The notes: a model not told the origin generated them from the letters alone. DNA of 64,000 nt from Avichristensenella sp031550535 (GCA_031550535.1 JAVBOM010000004.1:62001-126000); one strand, 5' to 3'; counted from the stretch's first letter, positions 39,767-49,048 are shown. Program-made: numbers and translations.

Positions 39767-41047
39767 ATGCAGAGGATTGCAGTGTTGACCAGCGGCGGAG
39801 ACGCGCCGGGAATGAACTTCGCGGTCGTATCCATTGCCCGTTCCGCGACCTACTACGGCATGCCGCTCATCGGCATTATCCGGGGCTATAACGGCATCAT
39901 CCGGCGCGATGACGCCCTTCTCAACGCGTTTTTTGAAAGGGCGCGCTCGGTGCTGGACGGCACGCCGGGCGAAGAATCGCTCCTGGCGTCCATCGAAAAG
40001 GCGGTGCGCGGGGAACTGGGCATCGCGCTGCCCGATGTCAGGCCGTTTCTGAACAAATACCGGGGCAAGCTCTGCCTGGCGGATGATTTTGAAGGCTTCC
40101 TCCAGCAGTATCCCGCATTCCGCAAGGATTTCATGAACCTGGACATCGACACGGTGCTGGACATCGCGGACCGCCCGGGCACGCACTTGCGCACGGCCCG
40201 CTGCACCGCGTTCCACGAGCCCGCCGTGCGCCTGCGCGCGCTGCTGAACCTCGTCGCCATCGGCGTGGAGGGGCTCATCGTCATCGGTGGCGACGGCAGC
40301 TTTCACGGCGCGCTCCGCATGTGCGAGCTTGGCATGCCGTGTGTCTGCATCCCCGGCACCATCGACAACGACCTGGAATATACGGAGATGACCCTCGGAT
40401 ACGACACGGCCGTGAACGTGTGCGTGCAGGCGGTCCGCCAGATCCGGGCGACCTCGCGCTCGCACGACCGCCCGCACGTCGTCGAGGTGATGGGCAACAA
40501 CTGCGGCGATATCGCGCTGCGCACGGCGCTCTCCACGGGCGCGGAGATCGTCATCGTGCCGGAGGTGCCTTGGAGCATCGAGGCCGTGGCGAAAAAGCTG
40601 CAGGAGCTGATCAGCATGGGCAACACGCGCGCCACCATCATCGTGGCGGAGGGCGCGTACAAGGCCATGGCGCCGTTTGACGTGTACGGCTTTCTGAGCG
40701 AGCGCGGCAAGCATTGTTACCCCGGAGAAACCATCAGCGCCCACCGCCTTGCCTCCATCCTGAAGCGCATGTGCAAGGACGCGGACGGCGTGGATGTCGA
40801 GGCGCGGTCCACCGTGCTCGGCTACACCCAGCGCGGGGAATCCCCTTCCGCGTATGACTCAGCCTTTGCCTTCGAGGCGGGGCACCACGCCGTGATGCTC
40901 CTGCTGGAAGGCCAGCAAAACCTGGTGATCGGCGTCAAAGAGGGCAAGGTGTTCTCCATGCCCATCACGCAGGCGCTCCGTGCGCAGGAAAGCAGGCGGG
41001 AAAGCTTCAACCACGAGCTCTTCGCGCTGGTCAACTCGCTGTATTGA
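39767..41047 (+). CDS. pfkA: 6-phosphofructokinase with an internal insertion
   Basis: 426 residues against about 320 for standard bacterial PfkA. SGGDAPGMN at 9-17, the ATP-binding GGDGS near 176, PGTIDND near 199 (catalytic Asp in TIDND) and MGNNCGD near 241 are present, so it is likely ATP-dependent and active. Between GYNGII (about 45) and NLDIDTVLDIADRPGTHLRTARC (about 123) there are some 75 extra residues (RRDDALLNAFFERARSV...LADDFEGFLQQYPAFRKDF), predicted helical. It converts fructose-6-phosphate to fructose-1,6-bisphosphate. The insert could alter allostery or assembly. Start ATG 39767 follows AAGGAGA. Confidence 0.9.
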   Translation: MQRIAVLTSGGDAPGMNFAVVSIARSATYYGMPLIGIIRGYNGIIRRDDALLNAFFERARSVLDGTPGEESLLASIEKAVRGELGIALPDVRPFLNKYRGKLCLADDFEGFLQQYPAFRKDFMNLDIDTVLDIADRPGTHLRTARCTAFHEPAVRLRALLNLVAIGVEGLIVIGGDGSFHGALRMCELGMPCVCIPGTIDNDLEYTEMTLGYDTAVNVCVQAVRQIRATSRSHDRPHVVEVMGNNCGDIALRTALSTGAEIVIVPEVPWSIEAVAKKLQELISMGNTRATIIVAEGAYKAMAPFDVYGFLSERGKHCYPGETISAHRLASILKRMCKDADGVDVEARSTVLGYTQRGESPSAYDSAFAFEAGHHAVMLLLEGQQNLVIGVKEGKVFSMPITQALRAQESRRESFNHELFALVNSLY

Positions 41048-41273
41048 GCCTTGGCAGGGCACTTGTCCCCCTTCCGCCGCCTCTTTTATGAAAAAGTGGT
41101 CCAGCGGCAGGGGGTTAATTTTCTCACTTTGCTTACTTTTTCCGGCCGCTTTTCGTCCTTTCTCGCCTGATTTTTCTCCTGGTTGTGGTTGCGCATTTCG
41201 GAAACTACCATATTTTGCACACCCCGAACGGCTGTTTTCTATATATTGATACCAAAAAGAATGTGTCAAGGCC

Positions 41274-41302
41274 TTGAAAAGGCGTCCGCTTTTTGTTATA
41301 GT
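41274..41302 (+). promoter_or_regulatory. Promoter of dnaA
   Basis: TTGAAA, 17-bp spacer, TATAGT; it gives a leader of about 155 nt that contains a hairpin repeat. Upstream, 41048-41273, I see no gene, no perfect DnaA box and no clear terminator. Confidence 0.75.
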
Positions 41303-41347
41303 GAGGCTGCTGTCCCATTTTACCGCAGGCGTCAGTGTGTGGCGAGA

Positions 41348-41404
41348 GGTAGGGATTTCTTGCGAAATCCCTTATGGCGCCCGATTGTTCCAGTCAGCGC
41401 CGTC
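41348..41404 (+). repeat. Short hairpin repeat, copy 9, in the dnaA leader
   Basis: GGTAGGGATTTC-TTGC-GAAATCCC, then GGCGCCCGATTGTTCCAGTCAGCGCC and CGTC. Sense to dnaA, ending 60 bp before its start. Here it is a 5' leader element, not a stop-codon element. Confidence 0.85.
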
Positions 41405-41463
41405 ATCGATACGGCCGCGTTTTTTCTGTCCCAACAATCCGTCAACTACAAGGAGGCTTTTGG

Positions 41464-42783
41464 ATGAATGAGACCGCGATCTGGGAAAAAGCCTGCGGGT
41501 TGTTGCGTGAGGACATGAACGAAGTGTCCTACAACACGTGGATCGGTTCGTCCCTGAAACCGATAACGTTGCGTGGCGACACCCTCTATATAGAATCAGT
41601 GACCGACTTCATCCGGAAAACCATTGTCAGCCGGTATACGCTGCTCATCACCAACGCCGTCACGCAGGCGGCGGGGAGGCCGCTCCGCGTGGAGTTTCTC
41701 ACCGCGCAGGAAGCGCAGGCGCTTTTTGCGGGCGTCACGGCGGACGATATGCCGTCCACCCCCTATGCCCTAAACCCGAAGTACACGTTCGGCTCGTTCG
41801 TCGTCGGCAATTCCAACCGCTTCGCGCACGCGGCGGCGCTCGGTGTCGCGGAAGCGCCCGCGGACGCGTACAACCCGCTGTTCATCTACGGCGGCGTCGG
41901 CCTTGGCAAAACCCACCTGATGCACGCGATCGGCCACCACATCCGCGAAGCGTTCCCCAATACAAACCTTCTGTACATCAGCAGCGAGAACTTCACAAAC
42001 GAGCTGATTTCCGCCATACAAAAAAATAAAAACGCGGAGTTCCGCAACCGCTTCCGCAGCGTGGATGTCCTGATGGTGGACGATATCCAGTTCATCGCCG
42101 GACGGGATTCCACGCAGGAGGAATTCTTTCATACATTTAATACGCTGCACACGGCGGGCAAGCAGATCGTCATCTCCAGCGACAAACCCCCCAAGGAGAT
42201 CATGCGGCTGGAGGACAGGCTTGTTTCCCGCTTTGAATGGGGCCTCATCGCGGACATCCAGAAGCCGGACGTGGAGACACGCATCGCCATCCTGCGCAAG
42301 AAGGCGCAGGGCGACAATATCTTCATCGAGGACGACGTGCTGAACTTCATCGCCGCCCGGATCGATTCCAACATCCGCGAGCTGGAGGGTTCCCTGACCC
42401 GCGTCCTCGCCTACGCGTCGCTTGCCGGCAAGGCCGTCACCCCGGAACTGGCCGAGGAGGCGCTGAAGGACATTCTGACCGTGAAGGACGCGAAGCGGAT
42501 CACCTGCGACCTGATCCAGCAGACCGTGGCCGACTACTACAGCATCTCCCTGCAGGACATGCGGGCAAAGCGGCGCAACCGCGACGTCAGCGTGCCCCGG
42601 CAGATCGCCATGATGCTCACACGCGAAATGACCGAGCTCTCGCTGACGCAGATTGGCTCCGCGTTCAACCGGGACCACACGACGGTCATCCACGCTTGCG
42701 ATAAAATAGCGGAGGACGCTCGCACGGATTCGAGGACCGCAACCCTCCTGGAGGATTTGCGCCGCGCGATCCGGAGCAAATAA
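41464..42783 (+). CDS. dnaA: Chromosomal replication initiator DnaA
   Basis: 439 residues, AAGGAGG ribosome site. Domain I (ETAIWEKACGLL..VSYNTWIGSSLKP) is followed by a short domain II, the AAA+ domain with Walker A GGVGLGKTH near 145 and Walker B MVDDIQF near 205, and the C-terminal DNA-binding domain with the signature FNRDHTTVIHACDKI near 402. It binds TTATCCACA boxes and opens oriC. A DnaA-box cluster lies 3.4 kb upstream beyond pfkA and the amidase. The usual partner dnaN does not follow; the next gene is a membrane-anchored DUF5711-like protein, so the classic dnaA-dnaN order has been broken. Confidence 0.98.
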   Translation: MNETAIWEKACGLLREDMNEVSYNTWIGSSLKPITLRGDTLYIESVTDFIRKTIVSRYTLLITNAVTQAAGRPLRVEFLTAQEAQALFAGVTADDMPSTPYALNPKYTFGSFVVGNSNRFAHAAALGVAEAPADAYNPLFIYGGVGLGKTHLMHAIGHHIREAFPNTNLLYISSENFTNELISAIQKNKNAEFRNRFRSVDVLMVDDIQFIAGRDSTQEEFFHTFNTLHTAGKQIVISSDKPPKEIMRLEDRLVSRFEWGLIADIQKPDVETRIAILRKKAQGDNIFIEDDVLNFIAARIDSNIRELEGSLTRVLAYASLAGKAVTPELAEEALKDILTVKDAKRITCDLIQQTVADYYSISLQDMRAKRRNRDVSVPRQIAMMLTREMTELSLTQIGSAFNRDHTTVIHACDKIAEDARTDSRTATLLEDLRRAIRSK

Positions 42784-42792
42784 AGGGCGTTT

Positions 42793-43959
42793 ATGCAGAG
42801 AAAGAACAGCCCGGCAAAGCGCACGTATGTCCAGAGCGGCATTCCCGGCCATAGCGCACCGGGCGGGCGCAAACCGAATAAAACGAGGCAGATCATACAG
42901 CTAGTCATCATCTCGGCCATCGTATTGATGGTCTGTATACTGGCTGTCTTTGGTTTGTCGCGCCTTTTTGGCCGCGCGAACGACCCCAAGCTGATCTCCG
43001 CGCAAGCCACGGACAACATCCAGCCCTTTGGTGAGAACCTTCTCTGCTATAACGGCATGACGCTGACGTGCTTTGGCCCGAACGGCTCCACCCGCTGGGC
43101 TTACCAGCTCGGGATGGACGCGGACTATTCCTGCTCCAAGGACATGATCGTCGCGTGGTCCGGCAACCAGATACACGTGCTGGACAAGGGCGGCTCGCCG
43201 ACATTTACCGACCGGCTGGACGGAACCATCCGCTTTGCAAGGGTGGGCGAAACCTATGTGACCGCGTGCATTGGCACGGAGGCGAACTGCACCGTCCGCG
43301 TGATGAATCACACCGGAGGCGTCGTGGAGAATTATCCGTTCGACGGCCTCTATGTCGTCGATACCGGCTTTTTCTCCACAAAGGGGCAACTCGTCTGGAT
43401 TCTCGGCCTGGATGTCGCCGGCAACGCGCCGATCACCAACCTCTCCACGTACCAGCCGGGGCACCTGGTGGCGGGCAAGGTCGATATCAACAACAAGATG
43501 GTCTATCAGGTATATCTGCACAACAACCTGCTGATGCTGGTGGACACCAACAAAATAACAGCCTACAACTACAAATGCGTGGAACAGCTCGACGTAGACC
43601 CCGTGCTCATTTACGGGTGGCATGTGAAGGATGTGCGGGCCGTCGGGAAGAACACCTACGCGCTGCTGCAGCAACTGCCCACAACGGGGGATTCCTCCAC
43701 CTTCTCGGAATTGCGGCTCGTGGAGAACAACAGCCGGCGCGCGCTCCGGCTGCTTTCGCCGTGCTTTGCCAGCGGGCTGAGCGAAAAGGGCGTCTACGGC
43801 TTTGGCAGCAATGTGATCTACTACGCGCCGTATGGCACGGGGACGTTCAAAGCCACGTACCTGACCTTCACCATCACCGACTTCATCTGCATGCTGGACG
43901 GCGGCCGCATGGTTTTTACCACGAGCAACGGGGTCTTCATCATGAAGCTGCCCACCTGA
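42793..43959 (+). CDS. DUF5711-like membrane-anchored protein
   Basis: 388 residues. A basic cytoplasmic N terminus (1-35) precedes one membrane segment (IIQLVIISAIVLMVCILAVFGLSRLF) and a large extracellular domain made of repeated short strands (LLCYNGMTLTCFGPNGSTRWAYQLG, MIVAWSGNQIHVLDKGG, YALLQQLP, MVFTTSNGVFIMKLP), suggesting a propeller-like fold. This is the arrangement of the DUF5711 family in Clostridia, whose function is unknown. It begins 9 bp after dnaA. It may be part of a cell-envelope group with the CvpA-like gene that follows. Confidence 0.85.
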   Translation: MQRKNSPAKRTYVQSGIPGHSAPGGRKPNKTRQIIQLVIISAIVLMVCILAVFGLSRLFGRANDPKLISAQATDNIQPFGENLLCYNGMTLTCFGPNGSTRWAYQLGMDADYSCSKDMIVAWSGNQIHVLDKGGSPTFTDRLDGTIRFARVGETYVTACIGTEANCTVRVMNHTGGVVENYPFDGLYVVDTGFFSTKGQLVWILGLDVAGNAPITNLSTYQPGHLVAGKVDINNKMVYQVYLHNNLLMLVDTNKITAYNYKCVEQLDVDPVLIYGWHVKDVRAVGKNTYALLQQLPTTGDSSTFSELRLVENNSRRALRLLSPCFASGLSEKGVYGFGSNVIYYAPYGTGTFKATYLTFTITDFICMLDGGRMVFTTSNGVFIMKLPT

Positions 43960-44025
43960 TCGGGATACATTTTACCTCCGTGCTCGTTAATTATACGGGT
44001 ACTGGTTAGCAAAGGAGGCGCTTCG

Positions 44026-44733
44026 TTGAATATTGTTGACTACGCAATTCTTGGAATTGTTGGTGTCAGCCTGCTTTTTGGCATATATCGGGGGTTTATT
44101 TCGTCCGTTCTTGGTTTGGTCAGCGTTTTCCTCGCCATGTTCGCCGCCTACGCCATCGGCCCGGCCATCGCGTCCGCCATCTGCAAGAATGAAACCGTCG
44201 TCTCCACACTGATCCACTATACGGACGCTGCCTCGCGCCTGGGCGATTTGGATCTCTCCATGAAAGCCGTGGCGGGCCTGGATCCGTCCGCCATCCAGGA
44301 CATCGTATCGCGCACGAAACTTCCCGTGCCGTTTGACGCTCTTCTTTCCGGCAACCTGGCACAGCAGGTTTTTTCCTCCATCGGCAGTGTGAATGTCTCC
44401 GAATATGTCAACCAGACGATCGTCACGTCGATTGTGTCCGTGCTCTGCTACATCGGCACATTCATCGTCGCGTACCTCGCGCTCACCCTGCTGTCCGGGC
44501 TGCTGGGGTATGTGTTCCGCTTCCCCGTGCTGAAACACCTGGACGCGCTGCTCGGCGGCGTTTTTGGCGTCGCGCGCGGTGTTTTTATGGTGTACGTCCT
44601 CTTCGCGCTGGTTCCCATCGCGATGACCGTACTGCCGTTTGACCAGTTCGGCGAGCTCGTCCAGGCGTCGCAGCTTGGCAGCGCGCTGTACAACAGCAAC
44701 ATTGTCACCACAATTTTACAGGGGCATCTGTAG
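44026..44733 (+). CDS. CvpA-family membrane protein
   Basis: 235 residues, TTG start at 44026 after AAAGGAGG. Four hydrophobic segments with the CvpA pattern: N-terminal NIVDYAILGIVGVSLLFGIYRGF ISSVLGLVSVFLAMFAAYAIG, then TSIVSVLCYIGTFIVAYLALTLLSGLLGYVF, and LDALLGGVFGVARGVFMVYVLFAL. CvpA is linked to colicin V production in E. coli and to envelope or stress functions elsewhere; its exact role is not settled. The last 50 bases and first bases of the converging gerC form a short GGGGC/GCCCC hairpin at 44720-44738 that covers both stop codons. Confidence 0.88.
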   Translation: MNIVDYAILGIVGVSLLFGIYRGFISSVLGLVSVFLAMFAAYAIGPAIASAICKNETVVSTLIHYTDAASRLGDLDLSMKAVAGLDPSAIQDIVSRTKLPVPFDALLSGNLAQQVFSSIGSVNVSEYVNQTIVTSIVSVLCYIGTFIVAYLALTLLSGLLGYVFRFPVLKHLDALLGGVFGVARGVFMVYVLFALVPIAMTVLPFDQFGELVQASQLGSALYNSNIVTTILQGHL

Positions 44734-44737
44734 CCCC

Positions 44738-46036
44738 TTACGTTTGCTCGCCCACGATGATTTTGGTCTGTACCTCCGCCGTCGCGTTTTGGTACATTTC
44801 CAGCCATATGGTTTCATCCCATTGCGAAAGCGACGCGACGGAGCGCACTGCCTTGCCTTCAAACCCTACAGGGTCCGAACCGAACATCTGCAGCTTGCCA
44901 ATCACGCGCAGCACGTCGTTGTCGAACGCTTCCTGAACGCCTTGTATGTCCACCATGCCGTTACGCAACCTGCTGACGCGCACACTTCCGCTGATCTTCA
45001 GAGTCCATCGGTCACCCTCCTGCACTACCCAGGTGCGCACCGGCGGGCGCTGCTCTATCCGGTAGTATTCACCTGCGGCATAGTAGGTGAACTGCTTCAT
45101 ATTGCCCGTAAGGAAAGCAACAAACTGCATCTCCAGGCCCGTCAAGGTTCCGATCATCCTGCCCTGTTTGATCACCGCCGCGCCGAGCAGGTCCGTCCGC
45201 TTCTGCCCGTCCTCCCCCTGCATCTCGCCGGCTAGGGAATCCAGGATTCTTCCCTTTTCGTTGATCGTCGCGTCGCGACCGCCGCCTTCCTCTTCCGTGC
45301 CCCCTTGCGCTTCTCCGGTCTGCCCGCCGCCGGCTTGCCCCCCCTCCGGCTGCGCGGCATCCCCGCCCCCCGGCTGTGAACCGCCCGTTTTTGAGCTGTC
45401 TTTCGGAGCTTCACTGGCGTAGCCCAGTGGCAGCAGCACGTCTTGCCAACCGCCGCCCGTTCCTCTGCCGTTCATGCGCACCGCATGCCCAAAATGCACA
45501 ATTGGGATATAGCCGAGGTTGTCATAGAGCTTGAGTCCCACCTTGATATCCTCCGAGAGGCGCGTGCCGAGATAAGGCTTCTGTGCCTTGATATACTCCT
45601 TTGCGCCGTTGCGGCAGATGATGAGCGCGGCGGATTGCCGCAGCCCCTCCAGCGTCAGCAAATCCTCCAGCACCTCGCTGAACTCCGCATCCCGCGCCAG
45701 CTCCTCGGAAATGATGATCTGCAGCGTCTGGGAGAAGTTGAGATCGTTGGGGATCGTGGTGCTCAGCGTTTCCATCGCGTCAATGACGCCATGCGACCTG
45801 GTTTCCACAATGCGGTAATTGTTGGAACCGCTCCCGCTACTGCTGCTTCCGCCGCTCTGCTCATCCGTATCCCCGGTTAACGCGGGAATTTCCAGGATCA
45901 CAGTGACCTCGTCGGTATCCGCGCGGTCCACGCCAATGGAGATAACAAACGCCTGCTCGTCCACTTCACCGCCGCCATGCAGCATGATGGCAAGGAAAAA
46001 ACCAACGGCAATCAGCCCAAGTACCCAACGTCTCAT
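44738..46036 (-). CDS. Spore germination protein, GerC family, lacking a lipobox
   Basis: 432 residues from ATG 46036, overlapping the gerB stop by 4 bp. One N-terminal hydrophobic segment (RRWVLGLIAVGFFLAIMLHGGG) is followed by VDEQAFVISIGVDRADTDEVTVILEIPAL, the start of the Ger(x)C domain. The C-terminal domain has ADVQTKIIVGEQT-like ending. Typical GerC is a lipoprotein with Leu-x-Gly-Cys-Trp-Asp-x-x-E; here that position reads MLHGGGEVDEQ, so the lipidated cysteine is missing. Residues about 250-330 include a Gly/Gln/Glu-rich insert (GGSQPGGGDAAQPEGG). It forms the germinant receptor with GerA and GerB in the spore inner membrane. Confidence 0.92.
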   Translation of the reverse strand: MRRWVLGLIAVGFFLAIMLHGGGEVDEQAFVISIGVDRADTDEVTVILEIPALTGDTDEQSGGSSSSGSGSNNYRIVETRSHGVIDAMETLSTTIPNDLNFSQTLQIIISEELARDAEFSEVLEDLLTLEGLRQSAALIICRNGAKEYIKAQKPYLGTRLSEDIKVGLKLYDNLGYIPIVHFGHAVRMNGRGTGGGWQDVLLPLGYASEAPKDSSKTGGSQPGGGDAAQPEGGQAGGGQTGEAQGGTEEEGGGRDATINEKGRILDSLAGEMQGEDGQKRTDLLGAAVIKQGRMIGTLTGLEMQFVAFLTGNMKQFTYYAAGEYYRIEQRPPVRTWVVQEGDRWTLKISGSVRVSRLRNGMVDIQGVQEAFDNDVLRVIGKLQMFGSDPVGFEGKAVRSVASLSQWDETIWLEMYQNATAEVQTKIIVGEQT

Positions 46037-47205
46037 GCGCCCATGCCCCCTTTGCGCCGCTCTTTGATCGCCAAAATCCCCCACGCGAGCCATACGGGCA
46101 CCACCGCGATTGGGAAACGCCAAACCATAAGCCGGAGCGAAATGTCCGTCAGCGTCTGCTGCGAAATCTGTGCTATACCCGCAAGAATGCCGCATACGGC
46201 AACCGTCGGCCAGGTCGTTGTTTTGGTGCGAAACCCACTATGCAGCAGGATGCCGCTGCCCGCCACACCGCCTCCAATCGCGATGGTGATTTTGAAGGTC
46301 AGCACAAACATGTACACGAGCCGGTAGAACCGGAACGAGTTATACTCGGCGCTGAGCATGAGCTGATGCCCCCAGGCGAGGTATTCCGGTACGACGCGCG
46401 GCGGAACGCTCAGGTTCGCCATGAGCGTAAGACCCACAGCGCCTATAAAGCCAATGACGAGGGATATGAATCCCGTGTTGATGGATACCTGCTTCGCGCT
46501 GCCTGTCTGCTTGGGTAGAAGGCCGAGCAGCAGTATGCCCGCCATGCCGCTCGCGGCCACGGGGATCTGCGCCAGCGTCTCCCCGGGGCTGTTGCCCATG
46601 AGAGGGAAAAGGTTGTCCAGCGAGGTATCCTCCAGCAGGAACGCCATGGAGATGATAAATGTGCTGATTAGGATGACGCGAAAGAACCAGAGCATGCGCG
46701 AAAACCCACGGACACCGTGCCGCCCCAGACTGATGGCAATCACAACGATAACGGTAAATTCGACGATCCGCTCATTCGCGCCAATCAGCAGGTATTGCCG
46801 CACGAGGCCGCCCATCGCGCCAAGCGCGACGCTCGCGTCGAACACAAGTAGCGCCGCCAACACCACGCACAGCACGCTGCCGCCTATTTTTCCAAAGGCG
46901 GCGCAAAGCGCCTCGTCAAGCGAGCGGACCTGCTTGCCGCGCATCAAACCCCAGACCCCAATCCAAATGAGCACGCCGCCCAGGAAGCCGACGGCCAAGC
47001 ACCACCAGGCAGCGGACCGCGCGTTCATCAGCAAAGGCCCGATGCCGGCAATGAGTCCCTGCGTGGACAGCACAACCCCACACAGGGCCGCGTACTGGTT
47101 TGTGCTCTGCTGAACCCACCCCGGATGCCCGTCCACGCTTGGCGGCGCGCCTTTGCCCGCGCGGACGCGAATGTGGGAACGCGCGGGGCGCTCACTTCTT
47201 GCCAT
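46033..47205 (-). CDS. Spore germination protein, GerB (endospore permease) family
   Basis: 390 residues from ATG 47205 (GGAGGA ribosome site), overlapping gerA by 14 bp and gerC by 4 bp. Ten hydrophobic segments of the amino-acid-permease-like fold: QYAALCGVVLSTQGLIAGIGPLL begins the first. It also includes IGSNERIV-like loops and LPVAASGMAGILLLGLLP. GerB proteins bind the germinant (often an amino acid) in the spore inner membrane. It is the middle gene of a gerA-gerB-gerC operon in the standard order. Confidence 0.93.
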   Translation of the reverse strand: MARSERPARSHIRVRAGKGAPPSVDGHPGWVQQSTNQYAALCGVVLSTQGLIAGIGPLLMNARSAAWWCLAVGFLGGVLIWIGVWGLMRGKQVRSLDEALCAAFGKIGGSVLCVVLAALLVFDASVALGAMGGLVRQYLLIGANERIVEFTVIVVIAISLGRHGVRGFSRMLWFFRVILISTFIISMAFLLEDTSLDNLFPLMGNSPGETLAQIPVAASGMAGILLLGLLPKQTGSAKQVSINTGFISLVIGFIGAVGLTLMANLSVPPRVVPEYLAWGHQLMLSAEYNSFRFYRLVYMFVLTFKITIAIGGGVAGSGILLHSGFRTKTTTWPTVAVCGILAGIAQISQQTLTDISLRLMVWRFPIAVVPVWLAWGILAIKERRKGGMGA

Positions 47206-48724
47206 GGCGGTCCTCCGGATTGTCCCAGGCGCGGGCACGGCCCTTTGCGCGCAGCAGCATGTCCGGATTCACCAGATACTGGCGGATGCGCTGCTGCCAG
47301 ATCGGATAGGTGGCAAATACATCTGGATTATGCATGCGCTGCGGCGCGGTTACGGAGATGAATGGCACACCCATGGATGTCATGGAGCATAGCTCCACCG
47401 CTGCGACGATGGCAACCATCATCACGCCGAACAACCCGCCAAGCGCGGCCGCGGCAATGGACGCAAGCTGGATGACGCGGTGGCCGAGCGCGAGGTGATA
47501 CTCGCCCACCAACTGCGGGCCAAGGCTTGAAATCGCGACCACGATGATCATTTGAGGGGACACAAGATTGGCGGCGATGACCGCCTGGCCCAGGATCAGC
47601 GCGCTGACCACGCCAAGCCCGTGCGCGAGTACGCCAGGGATACGCGCGCTCGCCAAATTGATCAGCTCAAACCCAATGCTCAGGGAAATAAACTCGATGA
47701 TGATCTGAATGGGGATGCGGGCCTGTGTCTCATAAATCGCAAACATCAGCGAAAGCGGCAGCACCTCATTGTGGTACATCAACAGCGATATATAGATCGC
47801 CGGAAGCAGCGTGGTAACCACGATGCCAATAAACGAGACAATCCGCTTGAACGTGCCAAGTGGATAGCGCAGGCTTGTCTCCTCGGACGTATGAAACATA
47901 CTGATCAGCGTGGCAGGCATGCCCAGCGCGATCGGCGATCCTTCCACAAGGACCGCAATCATGCCGTCGATCAGGAAGGACGCTACGCGGTCCGGGCGTT
48001 CCGTGTGCACGAACTGCGGCACCAGCGCGCTCGGCGAGTCCTCGATGAGCTGCTCCAACTCCCCCACGTTGATGACAAAGTCGATGTTGATGCCGTTCAG
48101 GCGGCGGCGCGCCTCCGTCAGGATCTGCTCATTGGCGACGCCGTCCAGATAAAGCATCGAACACGCCGTCTTTATCCCCGTGCCTACCTGGTGGGTTTCC
48201 ACCACAAGGCGCGGGCTCTGCACAATGCGGCGGATCAGTGAGATGTTCGTGCGCATGTTTTCCACGAATCCCTCTTGCGGGCCGGTCACCGTCGTCTCAT
48301 TGACGGGCTTGCCTACGGGGCGCCGCACGAACCCTTTCGCGTCCACAAGAATCGCGTTCATGCAGCCTTCCACCAGCAGGGCCGTGTTCCCCTGCAGCAC
48401 GGCGTCGACGATCTCGTCAATCTGATCGGTCAAGGTGGCGCTGGAAACCGTTAATACGGAGTTCAAGAGCCATTCCGCGCGCTCCGAAGGTTCCCCGTCA
48501 AACTGTCCGGCCTGCATCGCGGGCTCCAGCACGTTCATGTCAATGATGGTGGCGTTAATCATGCCGTCAATGAACAGGATCGCCGCCGGAAAGCCGGCCA
48601 CCTTCATGCGCCGGATGACGACATCCGTGCTCTGTGGCACGCGCAGTATCGTCCGAAGCAGTGCGAGCGTGTATTCGAGCGATGTGGTGATGGGCTCATT
48701 GGTCTTATCCGCAATCGGGTTCAT
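47192..48724 (-). CDS. Spore germination protein, GerA family
   Basis: 510 residues, the usual length. The N-terminal soluble domain (DVVIRRMKVAGFPAAILFIDGMINATIIDMNVLEPAM ... FVENMRTNISLIRRIVQSPRLVVE) precedes a membrane domain with at least five segments (RIVSFIGIVVTTLLPAIYISLLMY, VLSALILGQAVIAANLVSPQMIIVVAISSLG). GerA subunits form an ion-conducting oligomer that opens on germinant binding. Ribosome site GGAGGCGGGA precedes the ATG. No sigma-G promoter could be recognised with confidence upstream. Confidence 0.95.
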   Translation of the reverse strand: MNPIADKTNEPITTSLEYTLALLRTILRVPQSTDVVIRRMKVAGFPAAILFIDGMINATIIDMNVLEPAMQAGQFDGEPSERAEWLLNSVLTVSSATLTDQIDEIVDAVLQGNTALLVEGCMNAILVDAKGFVRRPVGKPVNETTVTGPQEGFVENMRTNISLIRRIVQSPRLVVETHQVGTGIKTACSMLYLDGVANEQILTEARRRLNGINIDFVINVGELEQLIEDSPSALVPQFVHTERPDRVASFLIDGMIAVLVEGSPIALGMPATLISMFHTSEETSLRYPLGTFKRIVSFIGIVVTTLLPAIYISLLMYHNEVLPLSLMFAIYETQARIPIQIIIEFISLSIGFELINLASARIPGVLAHGLGVVSALILGQAVIAANLVSPQMIIVVAISSLGPQLVGEYHLALGHRVIQLASIAAAALGGLFGVMMVAIVAAVELCSMTSMGVPFISVTAPQRMHNPDVFATYPIWQQRIRQYLVNPDMLLRAKGRARAWDNPEDRHGKK

Positions 48725-49048
48725 ATGTCCCGCCTCCTCCGCGCTTTGTTACAAGCGCGCCTATTTTGCCCAAAATGCGCAAAGCTATCGCATGCGATGG
48801 CGCGTGCATTTTGCATCTTTGCCCGCGCCGCAATGCGTGCACCGCCCGGCATTTGCCCGCACACGCGCTTTGGGCCGCCGTTACGGCCGTTTATTGCTCT
48901 CCGTTTTTTCCTTATATATTCCAATTTCGTGACGATACCCTGCCAACCCTGCCCGCGGGCCGCCCGCCGCGTGCGCGCCCACACGCTTCACCAAAGTCCA
49001 TCATTTGCAAATTTCCCGTAAAAACTTGCAGAAAGAACAAATATATGG
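48725..49048. other. Intergenic gap between divergent gerA and livJ-like genes
   Basis: No gene is supported here. It holds a CGCGCTT/AAGCGCG inverted repeat at about 48738-48757 next to the gerA ribosome site and a perfect palindrome ATCGCATGCGAT at 48787-48798. A forespore promoter for gerA is expected in this interval but is not evident. Confidence 0.5.

Noticed and set aside
48725..49048. Sigma-G promoter and a small coding gene upstream of gerA
   Set aside because: No convincing -35/-10 pair for sigma-G was found, and the possible small frame in this gap has no ribosome site or protein-like composition.
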